DNA of 15,006 nt from Chitinophaga pinensis (GTDB taxonomy: Bacteria > Bacteroidota > Bacteroidia > Chitinophagales > Chitinophagaceae), in contig CALQKL020000027.1 in assembly GCA_943331145.2 (NCBI GenBank), positions 1 to 15,006 on the forward strand, given 5' to 3'. Shown piece after piece: positions 1 through 6,948 of this stretch. Every line of letters begins with the position of its first letter. Position 1 is the first letter of the stretch. A model generated the notes under the pieces. The model was given only the letters and a program-made list of their open reading frames with translations, was not told the DNA's origin and did not search any database. A program made the position numbers and the translations under genes.

Positions 1-2
1 TT

Positions 3-166
3 GAAATAATAATTTATAGAATAATTTTTTTGAATTAGAAGATTGGTATGTTCCAATTACTGTGGATATAAAAAATTATTTAACAGAAATAGAAACCAAA
101 AACTTAAATTTAATTCAACGATATGAAAAATATGCAGTGGATTATGGAGATGAATTTGGTAGATAA
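3..166 (+). pseudogene. C-terminal remnant of an unrecognised gene, probably frameshifted
   Basis: Positions 20-166 encode a protein-like tail without any ATG start (for example ELEDWYVPITVDIKNYL, later ending YGDEFGR before TAA at 164-166). Going upstream, this frame meets TAG at 17-19. The frame one base over is open from the window edge and reads into the T7 tract at 25-31. One missing T there would join the two pieces into a single reading frame. I do not recognise the family; the acidic and aromatic composition looks like a small cytosolic protein. It could be a true pseudogene, a sequencing error in the homopolymer, or a coincidence. Positions 167-227 contain nothing I can identify. Confidence 0.35.
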
Positions 167-227
167 AATAATGGTCGTAAGAATTGCTTTATGGAATTTC
201 TATTTATAAGTTGACGTATAATTTTTA

Positions 228-1448
228 ATGAAAAAAATCATAATTTATTTTTGTTTCTTATTCTTGATAAAAACATCCAATGCCCAGTCATTACCAAATT
301 TTGAAACAATTACGGATTCAACACTGCAGCATATTTTACTCAATAAAGACCCGTTGCTGGATCAAGTTTTAAAAAACCCTTCGAAATATTATTTTCAATT
401 GATTTATACAAAAGTTGAAAAGCGTAATAATAAATTCAATTACCAAACTTATTCCATCAATCAAGGAAATCAATATTATTACCCAGCAAGTTTAATTAAA
501 TTCCCTTTGGCTTTCGTTGCACTAGAAAAACTTACTGCTTTGAAAGACTCCGGAGTTGGTATCAATGACCATATTTCTGTAAATACATGTAGTTGTGATT
601 TTGCAACCAATAATTATGTTTCTAAACATAAGAACCCAACCATGTTGCAGTTTCTAAGAGAAATGATGATAATGAGTAACAATGATGCGTATAATCTCTA
701 CTTTGATTTTGTTGGTAGAGACTTATTTAATTCAAGAATGCAATCAATGAATATTTTCGATATCCAAATGAAAAATAGATTCACAGGTGGATGTGGAGAG
801 GAAAATAATAAATCATCTGGAGGGATTACTTTTAATAAAAATAATGCGGATAAATCATACACCTTTCCTTGCTCCAAATCAATTCAAAACTGGATCATTG
901 ATTCTATCAAATACCCTGTTTTTTTTGAAACAAAAAGTTATTATAAGAAAAAAGTTGTCACCAATAAACAAAATAATGCGGCTAACAATTATGTTTCATT
1001 GCTTCAAGCCCATTTATTACTCATCAATTTGATGCACCCTAATGCAGGCATATATAAAAATGATTTCAACATAGAATCATCTTATAAAAAGGAATTCATC
1101 AAGGCAATTGGCTCATTTCCAAGAGAGCTTGAAATGTCGTCTTACGATACCGCAAAACTTGCGGATTATTATTATAAATTCTTCATCGATCCTAAAGTAA
1201 TTCAAACCAAAAATAATAGCATTCGGGTTTATAATAAAGTAGGGTTAGCATCTGGGTTTGTTTCGGATGTATCTTATTTCTATGATTCAACCCATCAAAT
1301 TGAGTATTTTATTTCAGCGGCAATACTTTCCAAAAATGCCAATAACAATGAAAATAATTATAACGATTTTGGAATTCCAATATTGAGAAAAATTGGTGGA
1401 TTAATTTATACCGATGAATTATACAATAAAGCAAATGAAAAAAAGTAA
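228..1448 (+). CDS. Secreted serine hydrolase, class A beta-lactamase-like fold
   Basis: A 406-residue exported protein. Residues 1-19 form a signal peptide (hydrophobic core YFCFLFLI, likely cut after SNA). The active-site motifs of the penicillin-recognising serine hydrolases are present: S88-L-I-K91 (SxxK, nucleophile and general base), S150-N-N (SDN-like) and K337-V-G (KTG-like), followed by the usual beta-strand with DVSYFY. The SxxK-to-SDN spacing (62 residues) is normal for class A. The SDN-to-KTG spacing is about 187 residues against roughly 100 in classical enzymes, so there is an insertion of about 80 residues. The insertion region contains Cys189 and Cys215, and I see no clear ExxLN omega loop. 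The natural substrate is unknown: it may be a beta-lactamase, a peptidase or an esterase of the envelope. It stands alone and converges on the SH3 lipoprotein gene with 29 bp between the stop codons. Confidence 0.85.
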   Translation: MKKIIIYFCFLFLIKTSNAQSLPNFETITDSTLQHILLNKDPLLDQVLKNPSKYYFQLIYTKVEKRNNKFNYQTYSINQGNQYYYPASLIKFPLAFVALEKLTALKDSGVGINDHISVNTCSCDFATNNYVSKHKNPTMLQFLREMMIMSNNDAYNLYFDFVGRDLFNSRMQSMNIFDIQMKNRFTGGCGEENNKSSGGITFNKNNADKSYTFPCSKSIQNWIIDSIKYPVFFETKSYYKKKVVTNKQNNAANNYVSLLQAHLLLINLMHPNAGIYKNDFNIESSYKKEFIKAIGSFPRELEMSSYDTAKLADYYYKFFIDPKVIQTKNNSIRVYNKVGLASGFVSDVSYFYDSTHQIEYFISAAILSKNANNNENNYNDFGIPILRKIGGLIYTDELYNKANEKK

Positions 1449-1477
1449 AGCTTTACCTAAAAATTACTGTTGATACA

Positions 1478-1963
1478 TTAATAATTATAGTGTTCGATGT
1501 CATTTACATCAATCCAACCCTTAGACGTTTTATCTAAATATTGGCTGTAAAATTCTATATAAATAAAATTATTGCTTACGCGAATGGCTTCAATTAAATC
1601 TCCTTTTACCAAATAAGATTTCTTTTTGGTCATGTAATCAGGCGCTGAATAAAAATTTGCTTTATCTGAAACAATAATTGCACTAGGATTTACATTAAAC
1701 GACTGTGCTTTTTGAGCCAATTGAATGGCTTGTTCGTTTTCCGAATTGGTTTCTATTTGATTTTTTTGTTCCGTTATTTTAGCTTTTTCCAATTGTATTT
1801 TTTCTTTCTCCAATTCGATTTTACTTTTTTCTAATTCTATACTATCTTTTGAAAGTTGACTTGCTTGATTGGATTCATCATTAGATTGATTATTGCCACA
1901 AGAGAGCAATGAAAAAACAAAGAATAACAAAAAGCAAGGGCTAACAAATTTTAATGATTGCAT
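1478..1963 (-). CDS. SH3-domain lipoprotein with heptad-repeat coiled coil
   Basis: A 161-residue predicted lipoprotein. The signal peptide ends in the lipobox L19-L-S-C22, so Cys22 would be acylated and the protein membrane-anchored. After a polar Asn/Ser-rich linker there are three consecutive near-identical seven-residue units at 42-62 (IELEKSK, IELEKEK, IQLEKAK), which should form a coiled-coil stalk. Residues about 95-157 resemble a bacterial SH3 (SH3b) domain: ANFYSAPD, then KGDLIEA, then KGWIDVNDIE. Such domains commonly bind peptidoglycan or peptides. The gene is last in the minus-strand cassette, 37 bp downstream of the SGNH-LysM gene. I infer that it is an envelope-binding accessory of that cassette. 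No enzymatic residues are visible. Confidence 0.75.
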   Translation of the reverse strand: MQSLKFVSPCFLLFFVFSLLSCGNNQSNDESNQASQLSKDSIELEKSKIELEKEKIQLEKAKITEQKNQIETNSENEQAIQLAQKAQSFNVNPSAIIVSDKANFYSAPDYMTKKKSYLVKGDLIEAIRVSNNFIYIEFYSQYLDKTSKGWIDVNDIEHYNY

Positions 1964-2000
1964 TGTTTAAATTTTAATTGATTTTGTAATAGAATTAAAG

Positions 2001-3488
2001 TTATGTTTTTTTAATTATTAATTTTTGGCCTATATGAATTTTGTTTGATTTGATCTTGTTTTGTTTGGATAATTTCTCAACTGTTAGTTTGTATTTTCTT
2101 GCAATGGTTTCCAGCTTTTCTCCTTTTTTTACGACATGATATTGCGTTTTTTCATTTTTCTGTTTAACTGGAATTTGATTGTCAATAATAATACTCTTTT
2201 TATCAATTGTTTTTTTTATTGTAATACTATCGGGTTTTTCTAAAAGCAATACTGGTAAATGGATAGATTCTTTTTCATAGTGTTTTATTGAATTGATTAT
2301 TGCCTCTGAAAATAATTTTGCTTTTAATTTATATCCTTTTGCAGTAAGATGAATATTATCTTTTCTACCTAATTCATAACTTTCCCAAATTTTCATTTTT
2401 GAATTTCCGCCAGAAACTTTATACCAATCATAAATTAAACAATCATTTTCTAAAGCAATTTTATTAATAATCTTAGAGAAGGACAAAGCGGAATTGATAT
2501 TTTTTCCTTTATAGTTCATGTCTTGAACAGTGGTTAATAAAATTATAGCGTTTGGACAATTGGCTTTAACTTTTAAAATTGTTTTTGTAATAATCGATAT
2601 CAAATCTTCGGCGATTTTATTTGTATAAATGATATCATTTGTCCCCCAATCAAGGATAAATAAATCAGGATTAATTGTTTTGATTTCTTCGTCGAAATAT
2701 GTTTGATTTAATAAAGCTGAATAGCTAGCACCGCCAACACCTAAATTGTGATAAATTAATCCAGGTATTTGATTTTCAATACTAATACCATGTAATGAAA
2801 ATTCTGTGCTATCAAATGAATCTTTTTGTAATTGAAATGAAAGCGAATCGCCTATTTTATTTAATTGAATGGTACTAATATAATTTGATTCACCCACTTC
2901 CAATGTTACTTGATTACTTAAATTGGCAGAATTAACCCTTAATTTATATCCAATATTTGGATTGCGATAATACAATTTTATTGTTTTTGGTAAATTGTCA
3001 AATTGGGTTTTAAAGTAAAAGCAAAATGACGCATTTGTATCTTTAGTTGTTGCAACAAATCCACTTATACCAACTGGAATTTTAGGCGGTGTTTGAATAC
3101 TGTTGGCTGATTTCCAATTTCCATTAAATTTGGAAGTATAATCAGTATGTGAATACGTTTTTCCAATAGAGTACGGAAAAATCATCCCTCTTCCTCCATT
3201 ACCCTTTTGTTGTTGTAAATAGTTTCTGGTGTCTGTTACAAAATGGTCTAATTGAACATGTGAATCACCAAAATGAGCAATAGTAAATTTATTGTTTTTT
3301 TGAGTCCATTTCAGATATAATTTTTCCATCAAAAGGGCATTATTATACTGAACAACATTTGAAGAATAATCGATAAAGTCAAATGAATCATTACTTATTT
3401 TAACTCCGTTTATTTCTTGTCCATGAACTGTTTTTAATAGAAAAAAACAGAACAATAATACGATATGCTTTTGCAATAAAATCCTCAT
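2001..3488 (-). CDS. Secreted SGNH/GDSL hydrolase with C-terminal LysM domain
   Basis: A 495-residue protein with an N-terminal signal peptide (hydrophobic 9-19, likely cleaved around VHG-Q24). The SGNH catalytic blocks are visible: block I G74-D-S76-H with the nucleophile Ser76, block II at G252-G253, block III G282-T-N284-D (oxyanion Asn284), and block V D377-N-I-H380 completing the triad. Between blocks I and II lie about 150 residues, mostly beta-like, which suggest an inserted carbohydrate-binding-type domain. A LysM domain occupies about 448-494 (YHVVKKGEKLETIARKY, then KIHIGQKLIIKK) and should bind GlcNAc-containing glycan. The gene starts 3 bp after the DHHW gene stop, so the two are likely translationally coupled. 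Possible activities are deacetylation of acetylated peptidoglycan or acetyl transfer; the motifs do not tell these apart. Confidence 0.85.
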   Translation of the reverse strand: MRILLQKHIVLLFCFFLLKTVHGQEINGVKISNDSFDFIDYSSNVVQYNNALLMEKLYLKWTQKNNKFTIAHFGDSHVQLDHFVTDTRNYLQQQKGNGGRGMIFPYSIGKTYSHTDYTSKFNGNWKSANSIQTPPKIPVGISGFVATTKDTNASFCFYFKTQFDNLPKTIKLYYRNPNIGYKLRVNSANLSNQVTLEVGESNYISTIQLNKIGDSLSFQLQKDSFDSTEFSLHGISIENQIPGLIYHNLGVGGASYSALLNQTYFDEEIKTINPDLFILDWGTNDIIYTNKIAEDLISIITKTILKVKANCPNAIILLTTVQDMNYKGKNINSALSFSKIINKIALENDCLIYDWYKVSGGNSKMKIWESYELGRKDNIHLTAKGYKLKAKLFSEAIINSIKHYEKESIHLPVLLLEKPDSITIKKTIDKKSIIIDNQIPVKQKNEKTQYHVVKKGEKLETIARKYKLTVEKLSKQNKIKSNKIHIGQKLIIKKT

Positions 3489-3491
3489 GGT

Positions 3492-4817
3492 TTATTTTGG
3501 CTCTTTTTGTACTTTATCTTTTAAAAAATTTAGTGCTTGTTTTACGGCAAAATCAGAATTTGCTACATATACATTATGTGCAAACAAAATATCTGTGACT
3601 TTATACTTATTAACTAGACTGATCATATTGCCTGTGAAATATCTGTAATCAAGAATTATAACTTCTTCATAATGGGAGGTTAAGTAATGAGAGAAGGCAT
3701 TACCGTAAGAATCTTTTATAATGATTATTTTTTTCCCATTCTTATTTGGTGTTACACATCTAATCATTGGAAAGTCTGATCCCAAATAAACGCCATATGC
3801 GTTTCCACCTTTCGCACTTTCATAATAAAGTTGGCTTGGAATGCCATTTTCAATGCCATTTTTATAAAAATAAGTTTTTGTTTCAAATGGCACTTTGTAA
3901 TACTCAACGCTATCTATGTTTTCCTTTAATTCTTCAGACTTGGTATAATAATATAATGTTCCTAGAAAATTGGGAATAACCTTTTTTGTGAAGGCACTTA
4001 AAGGCTGGCAATTGAATCCTGCGGATGAACAAAATGCTTTATAGGCATAATACGCGCCTAAACCTGTCCAATGATGATCTGTGTTGAATTGTATATATTC
4101 TTTTGTATGTTTCTCTAACTCTTCGTATGCTTTTACACTTTTTACCCCAGTATCCAATTCGTTATAAAGGATGTCAATAAATTCCTTTTCATTTTTATCA
4201 TTTAATTTTTTAGGTAAATAAAAATCTCCGCCAATTGGAATTGTCAAACAATAAATATTAAGTTTATTATTAAATGCTTTTTTGTAGAACTTGGTCATAT
4301 CTGCAAAAATTTTGGCTGCATATTTTGACCCTTTAAAGCATTGGATTGCCTTTTTATTACAAATAATAACAGATTTTATATTTTCATATGGCGCATCAAC
4401 AACTTCTAAATTAGTTTGACCATTTGAGGTGTCATTTGCGAATACATTATTACCATCTATTTTTGAATTATTTTCCAACCCGATTTTCTTGTTATCATTA
4501 GCATTTTTAAAAAACTTAATTTCATTGTTTTTAACTCCTTTTAAACCTTTTAACCAATCTGCTATAGAAATAAGTTCATTTCTATAAATAAAATTATCTG
4601 AGTAATAAAAATCAATGCTATCTGCTAAGGAACCACTTAAGTAATTTTTGACATTAACCTGAGGGAATGGAGACAATTTTCTTTTTTCATCAATTGAAAT
4701 TTTATCTTTTTTTAAAATGAAAAATAAAAACCCTCCTATAAAAATGCAGCATAAAAAGACAAAGACATTCGTCAATATTAATTTTTTTTCTGTTATTGCT
4801 TTGGATTCAATTGACAT
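3492..4817 (-). CDS. Membrane-anchored DHHW-type SGNH protein (AlgJ/AlgX-like O-acetyltransferase)
   Basis: A 441-residue protein with one N-terminal transmembrane anchor (about 13-35) and a large periplasmic domain. The early segment RKLSPFP (47-53) followed by DFYYSDNFIYRNELI is typical of DHHW/AlgJ-like proteins. The diagnostic motif D247-H-H-W250 supplies the Asp/His part of the catalytic site, and K368-D-S370-Y-G supplies the candidate serine nucleophile, followed by a VIILDYRYF strand as in the DHHW family. In alginate and related O-acetylation systems, such proteins receive acetyl groups exported by an MBOAT partner and transfer them to a glycan. The MBOAT gene lies directly upstream with a 3-bp gap. 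The start is the ATG at 4817, in the context TTTAAAATATG, which overlaps the MBOAT stop. Confidence 0.85.
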   Translation of the reverse strand: MSIESKAITEKKLILTNVFVFLCCIFIGGFLFFILKKDKISIDEKRKLSPFPQVNVKNYLSGSLADSIDFYYSDNFIYRNELISIADWLKGLKGVKNNEIKFFKNANDNKKIGLENNSKIDGNNVFANDTSNGQTNLEVVDAPYENIKSVIICNKKAIQCFKGSKYAAKIFADMTKFYKKAFNNKLNIYCLTIPIGGDFYLPKKLNDKNEKEFIDILYNELDTGVKSVKAYEELEKHTKEYIQFNTDHHWTGLGAYYAYKAFCSSAGFNCQPLSAFTKKVIPNFLGTLYYYTKSEELKENIDSVEYYKVPFETKTYFYKNGIENGIPSQLYYESAKGGNAYGVYLGSDFPMIRCVTPNKNGKKIIIIKDSYGNAFSHYLTSHYEEVIILDYRYFTGNMISLVNKYKVTDILFAHNVYVANSDFAVKQALNFLKDKVQKEPK

Positions 4818-4820
4818 ATT

Positions 4821-6224
4821 TTAAAATCTAAAATAAATAAATGGGTTATAAGTACTACCAACAAGTAAAATAACTGAGATAATAAATAAAATTAGATTAA
4901 TGCTAATATTAAGCGATGAAATAAACTTTTCATTTTTAATATACTTAATTAATCCCTTTTGGAAATATGCATAGACGGGCATACATAAAAAAATGGCAAG
5001 GATAAACCAATTTAAATTTTCCATAAAAACACTTTGGAATTCAATATCAAAAAATTGAACCTTATTTATACAGAAAAGTATTTTTAGATACTCCAACAAT
5101 TTATGAATATCAGTATAGTAAAATAGCGCCCAACCTATAACAATGAACAGTAAGGTATAGAAGTGCTGAATTGGTTTAAATGATTTAGATAGAATTTTAC
5201 CCAAAAAAGCTTTTTCTAACAATAATAAGAATCCGAAGTATAATCCCCAAATAACAAAATTCCAACTTGCCCCATGCCAAAATCCAGTTAGCAACCAAAC
5301 AATAAATATGTTTCTGAATTGATATTTTTTATTGCCGCCAAGCGGGATGTATACATAGTCTTTAAAAAAGGTGCCCAATGATATATGCCATCTTCTCCAA
5401 AAATCTGTAATTGAATTAGAAATATATGGATGTTTGAAATTTTCGTGGTAATGAAATCCAAACATTAATGCCAATCCTATTGCCATATCGGAGTACCCCG
5501 AAAAATCAAAATAAATCTGAATGCTGTAAAGAATGATACCATACCAACTTCCAAGTAATGTCATTGATTGAATATCGGTTTCAAGAAATTGAACAGCAAT
5601 TGAACCTGCAATATTAGCAATAACCACTTTTTTGAACAGCCCTTTTGAAAATCTAGTAACCCCATTACTGAAATCACTCCAAGAAAAATTTCGATTTTCA
5701 ATTTCATTGGCAACATGCGCATACCTTACAATAGGACCTGCAACCAATTCTGGATACAACGAAACAAATAATAAGAATTTTAAAAATGATTTTTGTGCTT
5801 TTACTTCTCCTCGATAAACATCAATGGTATATGATATTGTTTGAAAAGTGTAAAATGATATTCCAACCGGTAACAGAAAGCCTGGTTTTTTAAATGTTGT
5901 ACCAAATATGAAATTCGCATTTTCAACAAAAAAATCTGAATACTTAAACGTTAGAAGCAACCCTATATTAAATACAAAAGTTGAGATAACGCCCAACTTG
6001 GCAATGGATTTACCTTGATTATTACAGATAAAAATACCATTGAAATAATCAACAATTGCACAAATAACAAGTAAAACAACCCAAATTGGTTCACCCCAAG
6101 CATAAAAAATGAGGGAGAAAAAAATCAAAATCAGATTTCTTAAGTCTTTATTTTTTGTAGAATAATAAAGAATTAAGTTTAGCGGAAGGAAAAGAAACAA
6201 AAAGAACAAACTAGAAAAGACCAT
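4821..6224 (-). CDS. MBOAT-family O-acyltransferase (AlgI/PatA-like)
   Basis: A 467-residue polytopic inner-membrane protein of about 10-12 hydrophobic segments. It opens with MVFSSLFFLFLFLPL, the typical AlgI-type start. Family signatures are PELVAGPIVRY (158-168), DFSGYSDMAIGL (240-251), TDFWRRWHISLGTFFKDY (273-290, containing His280), and LTGFWHGASWNF (312-323), whose His317 is the nearly invariant catalytic histidine of MBOAT enzymes. The length matches the alginate/peptidoglycan acetylation branch. Its expected role is to move acetyl groups from a cytoplasmic donor across the membrane to the periplasmic SGNH partner encoded immediately downstream. The glycan substrate is not shown by this protein alone; neighbouring LysM and glucosaminidase genes favour peptidoglycan over an exopolysaccharide. 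It lies 35 bp downstream of the glucosaminidase gene. Confidence 0.92.
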   Translation of the reverse strand: MVFSSLFFLFLFLPLNLILYYSTKNKDLRNLILIFFSLIFYAWGEPIWVVLLVICAIVDYFNGIFICNNQGKSIAKLGVISTFVFNIGLLLTFKYSDFFVENANFIFGTTFKKPGFLLPVGISFYTFQTISYTIDVYRGEVKAQKSFLKFLLFVSLYPELVAGPIVRYAHVANEIENRNFSWSDFSNGVTRFSKGLFKKVVIANIAGSIAVQFLETDIQSMTLLGSWYGIILYSIQIYFDFSGYSDMAIGLALMFGFHYHENFKHPYISNSITDFWRRWHISLGTFFKDYVYIPLGGNKKYQFRNIFIVWLLTGFWHGASWNFVIWGLYFGFLLLLEKAFLGKILSKSFKPIQHFYTLLFIVIGWALFYYTDIHKLLEYLKILFCINKVQFFDIEFQSVFMENLNWFILAIFLCMPVYAYFQKGLIKYIKNEKFISSLNISINLILFIISVILLVGSTYNPFIYFRF

Positions 6225-6259
6225 AAAAAGGTATTGAAATGTTTACTTTAAATATCAAC

Positions 6260-6658
6260 CTAATTGCATGATTTTACACAATTTATTTTTTTTAAGTGCA
6301 CAGGATATTCAGGTGTAGCGTATTTTATCCTTACTAAAAATTGATAATAGTTTTCTTGTGGATTCTTATAATGTTTTTTTTGCCATGTTTTATAATAATC
6401 AACACAATCTTTCCATGATTTAAAACTTAAATATTCTTTCTTCCTAAAGGCGAAAATATTATTTTTTTTCATCAAGAACTTTGACTTAAACCAGCCTGTT
6501 TCAAGTACCGCTTGTTTAATAACAATTTCAGCGTGCAATATTTTGGACTCACATATATAGTTAAAAACGCTATCAATGAATAGGTTTCTATTGCTTACTT
6601 GTGCAGTAGATTTAATGCCACTAATAATAATAACGATTACAATTAATAATTTTTTCAT
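6260..6658 (-). CDS. Secreted GH73-like glucosaminidase (peptidoglycan hydrolase)
   Basis: A 132-residue protein with a signal peptide (hydrophobic 4-13, likely cut after STA before Gln20). The mature part is almost only a compact mannosyl-glycoprotein endo-beta-N-acetylglucosaminidase-type domain. KQAVLETGWFKSKF (49-61) matches the family core QAxLETGWG, with Glu53 as the catalytic acid. K66-N-N-I-F-A-F corresponds to the usual NNLFGIK, and the following SFKSWKDCVDYY to the family YxSWxDSIxDY. Such enzymes cut GlcNAc-MurNAc bonds in peptidoglycan. There is no separate binding domain; four cysteines (36, 85, 127, 131) could form disulfides. It appears to be the first gene of the five-gene cassette, so its product may act with the acetylation proteins. 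The context TTTAAAATATG supports this start. Confidence 0.85.
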   Translation of the reverse strand: MKKLLIVIVIIISGIKSTAQVSNRNLFIDSVFNYICESKILHAEIVIKQAVLETGWFKSKFLMKKNNIFAFRKKEYLSFKSWKDCVDYYKTWQKKHYKNPQENYYQFLVRIKYATPEYPVHLKKINCVKSCN

Positions 6659-6948
6659 ATTTTAAATCAAAACGAAATTAATTAATAAATTATTGAAAAT
6701 GCGGGTTTTTAAAATTACTGAGAAAGTTATGAACCGATTTTGAGAATCATAGTTAAAATTTGAGGCCTAATTTTTTCAGTTGAAATCTACATCAGTGAGA
6801 ATTTCTCCAAAAAAAATTCACACAGATAATCTGTGTGAATTTTTTATTTAATCGTGTTATAATTAATTAGGTTAAAATTAAAAATGGTTGTTTTCTATCT
6901 TTTTTTTGAATTTTTGCATTTTATATTAATGACTATTTCGACCCAAAA
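6659..6948. other. Intergenic region between two minus-strand operons
   Basis: A 290-bp AT-rich gap with no convincing coding sequence on either strand. It holds the terminator of the upstream efflux operon (6809-6845) and must contain the promoter of the glucosaminidase-led cassette. I found no clean TAnnTTTG/TTG pair on the minus strand. The nearest candidate, CAAAACGA at 6668-6675 (TCGTTTTG on the minus strand), has one mismatch and no TTG at the right distance, so I do not call it. Confidence 0.6.
6809..6845 (-). terminator. Rho-independent terminator of the efflux operon
   Basis: A perfect 17-bp inverted repeat: the left arm is 6811-6827, the centre base is 6828 and the right arm is 6829-6845. 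The core is ATTCACACAGAT paired with ATCTGTGTGAAT. On the minus strand the stem ends in a run of eight U residues (A8 at 6809-6816 on plus), as expected for an intrinsic terminator. It lies about 100 bp past the RND pump stop codon. The right side also ends in T5 on the plus strand, so it may work in both directions. Confidence 0.85.

Noticed and set aside
1445..1456. Palindrome GTAAAGCTTTAC between convergent genes as a terminator
   Set aside because: It has no loop, is short and lacks a U-run; it is too weak to call.
6668..6675. Promoter box for the glucosaminidase cassette
   Set aside because: It has one mismatch to TAnnTTTG and no TTG at the proper distance.
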